Positions 1-5,416 of a stretch of DNA of 5,623 nucleotides are shown one piece after another. Positions within the stretch are counted from its first letter, which is position 1. Each line of letters opens with the position of its first letter. A model generated the notes under the pieces. It was not told where the DNA came from. It searched no databases and worked only from the letters and a program-made list of their open reading frames with translations. Source of the DNA: Hyphomicrobiales bacterium (lineage in GTDB: Bacteria; Pseudomonadota; Alphaproteobacteria; Rhizobiales; Xanthobacteraceae); assembly GCA_026400425.1 (NCBI GenBank), contig JAPLPC010000593.1:1-5623 (forward strand), given 5' to 3'. The position numbers and the translations under genes are program-made.

Positions 1-1
1 C

Positions 2-871
2 TATCCCTATTCGAACTTCCTGCCCACCAAAGGCAACGTCATCCAGATCGACGAGCGCGCGCAGGTGCTGGGACGACGCACACCGACGGTCCTCGGAGTC
101 ATCGGCTCCGCACGGCCATCGCTGGCGATCCTGCTCGGCCGCGTTCAGGCTAAGACCGACGGCAAGTTCTTCGAGAAAACGTTGCACGCCCGCAGGAAGT
201 GGGACGACATGCTCGACAAGCAGGCCGATCCCGCCCGCAGCAAGCGCAAGACGCATCCACAGGCGGTCGCGCGCATCACCAGCGATCTCGCACGCCCCGA
301 TGCCATCTTCGTGCTCGATACCGGCCTGAACACGTTGTGGTCGGCCAACTGGATTCGACAGACGGGCACGCAACGCATCACGGGGTCGTTCAACAACGCG
401 GCCGTAGGTACAGCGGTCGGTCAGGCCAATGGCATCCAGATTCTGGATCGCACCAAGCAGGTGATCGTGTTGACCGGCGATGGCGGCTTCAACATGCTGA
501 TGGGAGAATTCATGACCGCCGTGCAGCACAAGCTGCCGATCAAGGTCATTGTCTACAACAATTCCGCGCTTGGCCTGATCACGCTGGAAGCCGAGAGCGT
601 CGGCCTCGCGCCGTTCCGTGAAGCGATCGAATTTCCGAATCCGGATTTTGCTGCGCTGGCGCGTGCCTGCGGGGCGCAGGGATTCACCGCAAAACAGCCG
701 GGCGAGCTGAAGAAAGCGATCGCCGACGCGCTGTCCTGTGACGGCCCGGCCGTCGTCGATTGCGTGGTGGCAGCCGACGAGGTCCCCAATCTGCCGCATG
801 TCGAGGCCAGCATGGTCGGCAACTACGCATTGGCCAAGATCAAGGAAGCCGTGATGGCTGTAACGGGCTGA
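2..871 (+). CDS. Thiamine-pyrophosphate enzyme, pyruvate oxidase (PoxB)-like, 5'-truncated
   Basis: This is the C-terminal 289 residues of a TPP-dependent enzyme; the reading frame is already open at the window edge (YPYSNFLPTKGNVIQIDE), so the true start lies upstream. The visible part covers the end of the central domain (about residues 1-85) and the C-terminal TPP-binding domain. The TPP motif is GDGG at 476-487, ending in the NN at 557-562 (GDGGFNMLMGEF ... YNN). Flanking segments (HPQ, LDTG, GSFNNAA, NNSALGL, DGPAVVDCVVA) follow E. coli PoxB closely from memory. Family members bind TPP, Mg2+ and usually FAD and decarboxylate pyruvate to acetate, passing electrons to quinone or oxygen; acetolactate synthases and related carboligases share the fold. 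The protein ends at about the point where E. coli PoxB begins its lipid-binding C-terminal peptide, so it is probably soluble. The stop is TGA at 869-871. Family membership is sure; the exact reaction is not. Confidence 0.85.
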   Translation, partial: YPYSNFLPTKGNVIQIDERAQVLGRRTPTVLGVIGSARPSLAILLGRVQAKTDGKFFEKTLHARRKWDDMLDKQADPARSKRKTHPQAVARITSDLARPDAIFVLDTGLNTLWSANWIRQTGTQRITGSFNNAAVGTAVGQANGIQILDRTKQVIVLTGDGGFNMLMGEFMTAVQHKLPIKVIVYNNSALGLITLEAESVGLAPFREAIEFPNPDFAALARACGAQGFTAKQPGELKKAIADALSCDGPAVVDCVVAADEVPNLPHVEASMVGNYALAKIKEAVMAVTG

Positions 872-895
872 GGTCACGCTTTCCGCGGCTGTCAT

Positions 896-934
896 GCAGG
901 GCGAACTGTATTGATAAAGTACACTTCACCCTGC
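896..934. promoter_or_regulatory. 39-bp imperfect dyad, candidate operator/enhancer or terminator
   Basis: The inverted repeat is symmetric about position 915. GCAGGG (896-901) pairs with CCCTGC (929-934), GAA (903-905) with TTC (925-927), and TGTA (907-910) with TACA (920-923); 912/918 also pairs. This gives 14 Watson-Crick pairs plus one G-T, with single mismatches at 902/928 and 906/924. It begins 24 nt after the stop of the TPP gene. The regular spacing of matched blocks suits a dimeric regulator site, about 165 bp upstream of the predicted sigma-54 start. The same sequence would also fold as an RNA hairpin and could end the upstream transcript; the only T-run nearby (ATTTTCTC, 941-948) is too far downstream for a classic terminator. 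Confidence 0.45.
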
Positions 935-960
935 CTGCTCATTTTCTCGCCGAGAATGTT

Positions 961-981
961 TCCGGCTTGCACAAAGCCGGA
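961..981. repeat. Perfect hairpin, 8-bp stem with 5-nt loop
   Basis: TCCGGCTT (961-968) and AAGCCGGA (974-981) are exact reverse complements around the loop GCACA. No U-tract follows, so a rho-independent terminator is unlikely. The loop and right arm overlap the NtrC-like site at 968-984, so the symmetry may be regulatory or incidental. Confidence 0.5.
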
Positions 982-984
982 GCA
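968..984. promoter_or_regulatory. NtrC-like enhancer site (candidate)
   Basis: The 17-bp stretch TGCAC-N7-GAGCA matches the NtrC consensus TGCACC-N5-GGTGCA at 10 of 12 specified bases; the mismatches are A for C at 973 and A for T at 981. It is centred near 976, about 105 bp upstream of the start predicted from the sigma-54 promoter at 1056-1070, a usual distance for an NtrC activator site. One site with two mismatches is suggestive only; the sigma-54 promoter and the amidase downstream raise its plausibility. Confidence 0.4.
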
Positions 985-1055
985 TAAGTGCGGGCTTCGA
1001 TTGTGAAAACGACGGAAATCACCTGAAACGTCGATGCGGAGGTGACCGGTCATAG

Positions 1056-1070
1056 TGGCACGCTGTTTGC
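1056..1070 (+). promoter_or_regulatory. Sigma-54 (RpoN) promoter, -24/-12
   Basis: TGGCAC (1056-1061), five bases GCTGT, then TTGC (1067-1070) matches the sigma-54 consensus TGGCACG-N4-TTGC exactly, with the invariant GG (1057-1058) and GC (1069-1070) separated by 10 bp. Transcription would start near 1081-1082, giving a leader of about 18 nt that still contains the GAGGTG ribosome binding site at 1089-1094. The promoter points into the ABC transporter operon. Sigma-54 promoters need an AAA+ activator bound upstream; candidate sites are at 968-984 and 896-934. Confidence 0.8.
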
Positions 1071-1088
1071 GTAGCAACGGGATCTCAC

Positions 1089-1094
1089 GAGGTG
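1089..1094 (+). promoter_or_regulatory. Ribosome binding site deciding the ATPase start
   Basis: GAGGTG lies 5 nt before the ATG at 1100. It supports ATG 1100 over the in-frame GTG at 1055, which overlaps the -24 element of the sigma-54 promoter and so would not be present in the mRNA made from it. Confidence 0.75.
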
Positions 1095-1099
1095 CCGTC

Positions 1100-1882
1100 A
1101 TGCCGCCCAAGCAAGTGCAACTGAGTGTCGCCAATGTCAGCAAATCGTTTGCCGGCAAGAATGGCGACGTCAACGTGCTGGACGATCTGTCGTTCAGCAT
1201 CAATGAAAGCGATTTCGTCAGCATCATCGGGCCTTCGGGGTGCGGCAAGACGACCATCTTCAACATCATCGCCGGCCTGCTGGAGCCTGACAGCGGCACC
1301 ATCACCTATCGCGGCCAGGAGATCGACAGCCTGCGCGGCCGCGTCGGCTACATGATGCAGAAGGATCTGCTCTTTCCGTGGCGCACGGTGCTCGGCAATG
1401 TTCTTCTCGGCCTCGAAACGAGAGGCGTCGATGCCAGGGAAGCCGAGGCCAAGGCGCACGAATATCTGAAACAGTTCGGCCTCGCCGGCTTCGAGAACGC
1501 CTATCCGAAAACACTGTCCGGCGGCATGCGGCAGCGCGTGGCACTGATCCGCACGCTGATCATGGACCCCGACATCCCGCTGCTCGACGAACCTTTCTCC
1601 GCGCTGGATTACCAGACCCGATTGTATCTCGAAGGCGTGCTCAAGGACGCCGTACAGACGTACAAGAAGACGGTCATCCTCGTCACCCATGACATCGACG
1701 AAGCCGTCGCGCTGTCGAAGCGCGTGGTGGTTCTGTCCGGTCGCCCGGCGCGGGTGAAGGTCGTGCATGAGATCGACATCGACGCGACCTCCCCCGTGAC
1801 GGCGCGCAACGACGCGAATTTTGCAACCTATTTCAAGACGCTCTGCGCCGAGCTCGACATCCAGACCGAGAAGACCGCATGA
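1100..1882 (+). CDS. ABC transporter ATP-binding protein, NrtD/SsuB/TauB type
   Basis: This is the cytoplasmic ATPase of an importer, 260 aa, a normal length for the nitrate/sulfonate/taurine family. From ATG 1100 the motifs are Walker A GPSGCGKT (residues 44-51), Q-loop around Q87 (YMMQKDLLFPWRT), signature LSGGMRQ (139-145), Walker B ending in LLDE (161-164), D-loop SALD (167-170) and the H-loop histidine H197 (VTHDIDEAV). All catalytic residues are present. Small departures are ALIR instead of the usual ALAR after the signature, and a proline (P160) in the Walker B strand. The C-terminal 60 residues carry the family's RPARV segment. A sigma-54 promoter lies just upstream, and the stop overlaps the permease start as ATGA (1879-1882), so the two are translationally coupled. 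The substrate cannot be told from the ATPase. Confidence 0.93.
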   Translation: MPPKQVQLSVANVSKSFAGKNGDVNVLDDLSFSINESDFVSIIGPSGCGKTTIFNIIAGLLEPDSGTITYRGQEIDSLRGRVGYMMQKDLLFPWRTVLGNVLLGLETRGVDAREAEAKAHEYLKQFGLAGFENAYPKTLSGGMRQRVALIRTLIMDPDIPLLDEPFSALDYQTRLYLEGVLKDAVQTYKKTVILVTHDIDEAVALSKRVVVLSGRPARVKVVHEIDIDATSPVTARNDANFATYFKTLCAELDIQTEKTA

Positions 1883-2736
1883 CGATGACGATCCAGACCG
1901 CTGCGCCCGTTCGCGCCAAGCGCAAGCTCAAGCTCGCACGCAAGCGCGCGACCTTCGACACCACGCTCGGCCGCGCCTTCCTGCAGATTGCCGCCGTGGC
2001 CATTTTCTTTGCGCTGTGGGAAGCCGGCGTGCATGCCGGTTATGTCTCCGCGTTCCTGATGGGATCGCCGTCCGGCATCTTCGCCACCTTCTACAAGCTG
2101 ATCCTGAGCGGCGAGCTGCTGGCGGATTCCTGGATCACGCTGTTCGAAGCCATTCTGGGCTTCGTCATCGGCACCATCTTCGGATCGCTGTTCGGACTGG
2201 CGCTATGGTATTCGGTGTTCGTCGCAAAACTGGTCGAGCCATTCATCGTCGCCATCAATTCGGTGCCGAAGATCGCGCTGGCGCCGATCGTGGTGCTGTG
2301 GTTCGGCACCGGGTTGATCTCGAAAGTGGCACTCGCCGTGTCGCTCACCGCGCTGGTCGCTCTGATCGCCGCCTACCAGGCTGCGAAGGACGCCGACGTC
2401 GATCTGCAGTCGCTGATGATCTCCATGGGCGCCGACAAGCATCAGGTGTTCTGGAAGGCGGTGGTGCCCTCGACGCTGCCGGCGATCATCGCGACGTTCC
2501 GCATCAATATCGGTTTCGGACTGGTCGGCGCCGTCGTCGGCGAATTCATCTCGTCGCAACGCGGCCTCGGCCACATGATCTTCCTGGCATCCAGCCTCTA
2601 CGACCTCAACTCGGTCTGGGTCGGGCTGTTCACGCTGATGATCCTCGGCTTCGTTCTCTACTACGTCATCGACATTATCGAGCGCACGTCACTGCCCTGG
2701 AAACAGGCCACCACGTCGCATCAGATTCAGGTCTAG
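1879..2736 (+). CDS. ABC transporter permease, SsuC/TauC-type (BPD_transp_1)
   Basis: This is an inner-membrane permease of 285 aa. A basic cytoplasmic N-terminus (VRAKRKLKLARKR, residues 11-23) precedes hydrophobic segments at roughly 34-50, 89-110, 119-141, 148-166, 208-225 and 247-267, the usual six-helix plan. The EAA coupling loop that docks on the ATPase is recognisable at about 176-206 (SLMISMGADKHQVFWKAVVP, then STLPAII). The segment SVPKIALAPIVVLWFGTG (128-145) is typical of the nitrate/sulfonate/taurine/THI5-type permeases. The start ATG overlaps the ATPase stop; a second in-frame ATG at 1885 would remove only two residues. It probably works as a homodimer with the ATPase and the binding protein encoded 35 bp downstream. 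Confidence 0.93.
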   Translation: MTMTIQTAAPVRAKRKLKLARKRATFDTTLGRAFLQIAAVAIFFALWEAGVHAGYVSAFLMGSPSGIFATFYKLILSGELLADSWITLFEAILGFVIGTIFGSLFGLALWYSVFVAKLVEPFIVAINSVPKIALAPIVVLWFGTGLISKVALAVSLTALVALIAAYQAAKDADVDLQSLMISMGADKHQVFWKAVVPSTLPAIIATFRINIGFGLVGAVVGEFISSQRGLGHMIFLASSLYDLNSVWVGLFTLMILGFVLYYVIDIIERTSLPWKQATTSHQIQV

Positions 2737-2771
2737 TTCGTTTTCCCATCCTTCTCATCACGGAGACTTCC

Positions 2772-3740
2772 ATGTCGTTGCTCAAGCATATCGCCTGCGC
2801 CACCGCGCTGGCCGGGCTGCTGTTTGCCTCGCCGGCCTCGGCGCAGAACAAGAAGGTCGTGCTGTCGCAGGCGTTCCAGTCGATGTTGTATCTGCCGCTT
2901 TACGTAGCCATCAATGAGGGCTTCTTCACCGCGCAGGGCCTCGACCTGACGAAGGAGACCGCGGGCTCGCCGACGGTGGCGCTGTCGGCCGTGATCTCCG
3001 GCAGTGCACAGTTCTCGATCCACGGGCCGGAATGGACGGCGATCGCCGCATCGAAGGGCGCACCGGTCGGCATCATCGCCAATGTCGTCAACGGCGCCGC
3101 GGTGTGGATCGCCGCAGCCCCGGATTTCGACTTCAAGGATGTGAAAAGCCTAAAGGGCCAGAAGATCGTCACCGGCACCATGCCGACGACGAGCACCTCG
3201 CTGTTCCTGAAGTTGCTGAAGGAGAACGGCATGGACGGCAAGACCGACGTGGAGATGATCCAGGTCGCGATCGGCACCGAGCCCGGCCCGTTCCTCGCCA
3301 AGCAGGCGCAGGTCGCTGTCATGTATGAGCCCGGTCTCGATCAGGTCGTCGCCAAGGGCATGAAGGTCGTCTTCGGCTTCCCGAAGAGCTACGGCGCCTA
3401 TGCGTTCTCGTCCGTGACGGCGCGCAACAATGTCGATCCCGATCTGGCGCAGCGCGTCACCAACGGCATGGAGATGGCCATGCGCTTCATGAAGAAGGAC
3501 CCGGCCAAGACCGTCGCCATCGCGCAGAAGGAGTTCCCGACCCTGGACCCGATGGTGATCGGAGCCGCCGTCAAGCGCATGCGGGCCGACGGCGTCTATC
3601 CCGACAGCATCGACATCTCGGCGCCCTCGCTCAAGATCTCGATGGACACCCAGATCGCGCTCGGTAATCTCGCGGCGCAGCCGGACTACAATACGTTCGT
3701 GGTGCGGAAGTATATCGAGCCGGCGCTGGCGATGAAGTGA
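2772..3740 (+). CDS. ABC transporter periplasmic substrate-binding protein, NMT1/THI5-like
   Basis: This is a secreted solute-binding protein of 322 aa. Residues 1-24 form a Sec signal peptide (K5, hydrophobic core ACATALAGLLF, cleavage motif ASA before Q25). There is no lipobox cysteine, so a free periplasmic protein is expected. The mature part opens with an NMT1/SsuA-type first lobe (YLPLYVAINEGFF, about 40-52, then GLDLT) and continues with VISGSAQFSIHGPEWTAIA and the LKGQKIVTG strand typical of the family. Family ligands include thiamine pyrimidine precursors, nitrate, alkylsulfonates and other small organic nitrogen or sulfur compounds; the ligand here is not readable. The start has GGAGA at 2762-2766, five bases before the ATG. 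It completes an ATPase-permease-binding protein operon and is followed by a large palindromic repeat. Confidence 0.92.
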   Translation: MSLLKHIACATALAGLLFASPASAQNKKVVLSQAFQSMLYLPLYVAINEGFFTAQGLDLTKETAGSPTVALSAVISGSAQFSIHGPEWTAIAASKGAPVGIIANVVNGAAVWIAAAPDFDFKDVKSLKGQKIVTGTMPTTSTSLFLKLLKENGMDGKTDVEMIQVAIGTEPGPFLAKQAQVAVMYEPGLDQVVAKGMKVVFGFPKSYGAYAFSSVTARNNVDPDLAQRVTNGMEMAMRFMKKDPAKTVAIAQKEFPTLDPMVIGAAVKRMRADGVYPDSIDISAPSLKISMDTQIALGNLAAQPDYNTFVVRKYIEPALAMK

Positions 3741-3762
3741 TCTTACACCGGCCGACATCGTC

Positions 3763-3928
3763 TCCCTCCCCCAAGCGGCAAAGCCGCGCCGTGGGGAGGG
3801 TCCGCCGATAGGCGGGGGTGGGGTGCCTCCGCAAGCTCCGGAGTTTGTGGCACCCCGCCCGTCTCGACCGCTACGCGGTCGATCCACCCTCCCCACCGCG
3901 CACAGCTTCGCTGCGCTTGGGGGAGGGA
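3763..3928. repeat. 166-bp intergenic palindromic element with nested hairpins
   Basis: The element is bounded by a perfect 15-bp inverted repeat, TCCCTCCCCCAAGCG (3763-3777) and its reverse complement (3914-3928). Nested pairs follow: GTGGGGAGGGT (3791-3801) with ACCCTCCCCAC (3886-3896), and GGGGTGCC (3820-3827) with GGCACCCC (3849-3856). Local hairpins are GCGGC/GCCGC (3775-3787), CCGCC/GGCGG (3802-3815), the palindrome CTCCGGAG (3836-3843) and TCGACCGC/GCGGTCGA (3864-3882). It carries no plausible gene. The architecture resembles the abundant noncoding palindromic repeats of Bradyrhizobiaceae and other alphaproteobacteria; multicopy status is inferred. As RNA it would form a large branched structure between the transporter genes and the amidase and could stabilise the upstream 3' end or reduce read-through. 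Confidence 0.8.
3864..3882. repeat. Perfect internal hairpin of the palindromic element
   Basis: TCGACCGC (3864-3871) and GCGGTCGA (3875-3882) are exact reverse complements around a TAC loop. It is the strongest local hairpin in the right half of the 166-bp element. No T-tract follows, so it is not a standard intrinsic terminator. Confidence 0.65.
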
Positions 3929-3940
3929 CAACCAAGCTCT

Positions 3941-3944
3941 GAGG
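3941..3944 (+). promoter_or_regulatory. Ribosome binding site for the GTG-started amidase
   Basis: GAGG sits 6 nt before the GTG at 3951 and 12 nt after the right end of the palindromic element. It supports GTG as the start; the next in-frame ATG lies deep in the conserved region, after the catalytic lysine. Confidence 0.6.
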
Positions 3945-3950
3945 TTTGAC

Positions 3951-5279
3951 GTGAGCAATTCTTTCACAACCGAGGCCGGCGTGCTCGATCTGCTGCGGCA
4001 CTTCAAGAGCGATACGTCCGCGGCCGATCATTACGCGTCCGAACGTCTCGCCCAGGCGCGCGCCATCGAGCCCGTCCTCAGGGCTTTCGAAGTTCTTCCG
4101 ACCGATACGTCGCGCAAGCCGGGGCCGCTGTCGGGCATCCCCGTGGCGATCAAGGACATCTTCGCCACCACCGACATGCCGACCACAAATGGCTCGCCGA
4201 TCTATCGCGACCACGTGCCGGCCGCCGACGCCTGGGTGGTGGAACGGCTGCGCAATCTCGGCGCCACCATTTTCGGCAAGACGGTCTCCACGGAATTCGC
4301 CTGGCGCCAACCCGGCCCGACCACCAATCCCTGGAACAGCCGGCACACGCCCGGCGGATCGTCTTCGGGCTCCGCCGCAGCCGTCGCCGCAGGCCTGGTG
4401 CCGCTCGCGCTCGGCAGCCAGACGCTGGGATCGATCATTCGCCCGGCGGCCTTCAACGGCGTGGTCGGATTCAAACCGAGCTACGGCGCCATTCCGCGCC
4501 GCGGCGTGCATCCACTCTCCGGGTCGCTCGACCATATCGGCTTCTTCGCGCGGCAGGTCGACGACGTCGCCTATGCCCTGTCGCTGCTGGCAGGCACCAG
4601 CGACAGCGACCTGCACGGGCAACCCGTGCCCGCCTTCGAAGTATCCGTGGCGCAGGGCCTTCAGCCGCTGCCGGCGCCGCGCCTCGCCGTCGTGCATTTC
4701 GCCAAATTCGCCAAGGCCGCAAGCGAGCAGCAACAGCTGTTCGGCGCATCGATCACACGGCTGCGATCTGCCGGCGCTGTCATCGATGACCTGGAGCTGA
4801 GCGAGCTCGACCACGTCAGCTGGGACGCCATCAATATTATCCTCGCCAGCGAAGCTGCGGTGATTTTCGGCGATCTCGTCGCGCGTCATCCGGACAAAGC
4901 GAGTGAGCATCTCAAGCTGCTGGTGAAGACAGGCAATAGCCACAGTGCGGCGGACTATCTCAAAGCAAAGGCGCAACAGCAACGATTGCGCGCAGATTTC
5001 ACCGCCCGGATGGCCCCCTATGACGCCGTGCTGACCCTGCCCGCCACCGGCGAGGCGCCCGAAGGGCTGGAATTCACCGGTGACGCCGCATTCTGCGCGC
5101 CGTGGACGCTGATGGGCGTGCCCGCAGTGGCGCTGCCCGCCGGCTTCGGCCGCAACGGCCTGCCGCTCGGCTTACAGGTCGTCGGGCCCTATCGGCACGA
5201 CGTCCGCACACTTCGCGTGGCCAAATGGATCGAGGCGACGTTGGCGTTTCAAATCGGCCTGCCGAAACTCGTGAGCTGA
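3951..5279 (+). CDS. Amidase signature family hydrolase
   Basis: The enzyme is a 442-aa amidohydrolase, a usual length for the amidase signature (AS) family, whose members hydrolyse amides to a carboxylate plus ammonia or amine. The Ser-cisSer-Lys triad is complete: K68 in IPVAIKDIF, cis-serine S137 in TPGGSSSGSAAAVAAG, and nucleophile S161 in GSQTLGSIIRPAAFNG. The spacings 68-137 (69) and 137-161 (24) equal those I recall for malonamidase E2 (62, 131, 155). The oxyanion stretch before S161 reads T-L-G-S instead of the commoner T-G-G-S. The C-terminus has the family closing motif (APWTLMGVPAVALPAG ... GLPLGLQVVG, about 383-412). No signal peptide is seen, so it is cytoplasmic. It has no glutamine-tRNA amidotransferase context (no gatB or gatC). 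It may act on the compound imported by the upstream ABC system. The start is GTG with GAGG upstream. The substrate is unknown. Confidence 0.92.
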   Translation: MSNSFTTEAGVLDLLRHFKSDTSAADHYASERLAQARAIEPVLRAFEVLPTDTSRKPGPLSGIPVAIKDIFATTDMPTTNGSPIYRDHVPAADAWVVERLRNLGATIFGKTVSTEFAWRQPGPTTNPWNSRHTPGGSSSGSAAAVAAGLVPLALGSQTLGSIIRPAAFNGVVGFKPSYGAIPRRGVHPLSGSLDHIGFFARQVDDVAYALSLLAGTSDSDLHGQPVPAFEVSVAQGLQPLPAPRLAVVHFAKFAKAASEQQQLFGASITRLRSAGAVIDDLELSELDHVSWDAINIILASEAAVIFGDLVARHPDKASEHLKLLVKTGNSHSAADYLKAKAQQQRLRADFTARMAPYDAVLTLPATGEAPEGLEFTGDAAFCAPWTLMGVPAVALPAGFGRNGLPLGLQVVGPYRHDVRTLRVAKWIEATLAFQIGLPKLVS

Positions 5280-5294
5280 TCTCTCAAAACCGAG

Positions 5295-5321
5295 GCGCAA
5301 TAGTCCTTGCGCATTCTCTCT
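5295..5321 (+). terminator. Possible weak intrinsic terminator after the amidase gene
   Basis: GCGCAA (5295-5300) and TTGCGC (5307-5312) form a perfect 6-bp stem around the loop TAGTCC, beginning 15 nt after the amidase stop. It is followed by the pyrimidine-rich ATTCTCTCT (5313-5321), a broken T-tract. The stem is short and the tail interrupted, so termination would be partial at best. Confidence 0.35.
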
Positions 5322-5333
5322 GATCGTCGATCA
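5321..5333. promoter_or_regulatory. Perfect 13-nt palindrome, candidate operator
   Basis: TGATCG-T-CGATCA is a perfect odd-length inverted repeat, 84 bp upstream of the monooxygenase ATG. A second dyad, CGGTTCC (5344-5350) with GGGACCG (5358-5364), one G-T wobble, follows 10 bp later. Their position before a new gene suits a regulator site, but neither matches a consensus I can name. Confidence 0.3.
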
Positions 5334-5416
5334 TGACACCCGACGGTTCCGTTCTGCGGGACCGCTGGACAAGCATCCGCGCACAGACAGCGGAGCCAGA
5401 CAAAGATCGGGAGCCC

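Noticed and set aside
907..923. TGT...ACA core of the dyad as a NifA upstream activator sequence.
   Set aside because: NifA sites are TGT-N10-ACA; the spacing here is N11, and no nitrogen-fixation gene is in the window.
967..995. TTGCAC as a sigma-70 -35 element.
   Set aside because: No acceptable -10 hexamer lies 16-18 bp downstream; the bases there are GC-rich.
1055..1099. Upstream GTG start giving the ATPase 15 extra residues.
   Set aside because: The GTG is inside the sigma-54 -24 box, has no good ribosome binding site at the right distance, and the extra residues do not look like the family N-terminus. ATG 1100 has GAGGTG 5 nt before it.
1821..2771. A long stop-free frame running through the permease gene in another phase and joining the binding protein in frame, as if a 639-aa fusion.
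   Set aside because: The translation before 2772 is arginine-rich low-information sequence typical of an off-frame reading of GC-rich DNA. The permease frame has clear helices and an EAA loop, and a signal peptide plus ribosome binding site mark a real start at 2772.
3763..3928. The palindrome as a CRISPR repeat, insertion sequence or small RNA gene.
   Set aside because: There are no direct repeats with spacers, no transposase frame, and no promoter or T-run to define a transcript; it is best described as a noncoding palindromic repeat.
3150..4982. A 610-aa open frame on the minus strand.
   Set aside because: It lies antisense to the binding protein, the palindrome and the amidase, shows no recognisable motif, and has the His/Arg/Gly-rich composition of a shadow frame.
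5307..5335. TTGCGC with ATCATG at 17-bp spacing as a sigma-70 promoter for the monooxygenase.
   Set aside because: The -10 match is poor and the -35 is part of the hairpin stem; too weak to annotate.
5333..5416. Earlier in-frame ATG for the monooxygenase, adding 28 residues.
   Set aside because: No Shine-Dalgarno sequence precedes it, it overlaps the 13-nt palindrome, and ATG 5417 with GGGAG upstream gives a normal leader before the FAD site. Not fully excluded.
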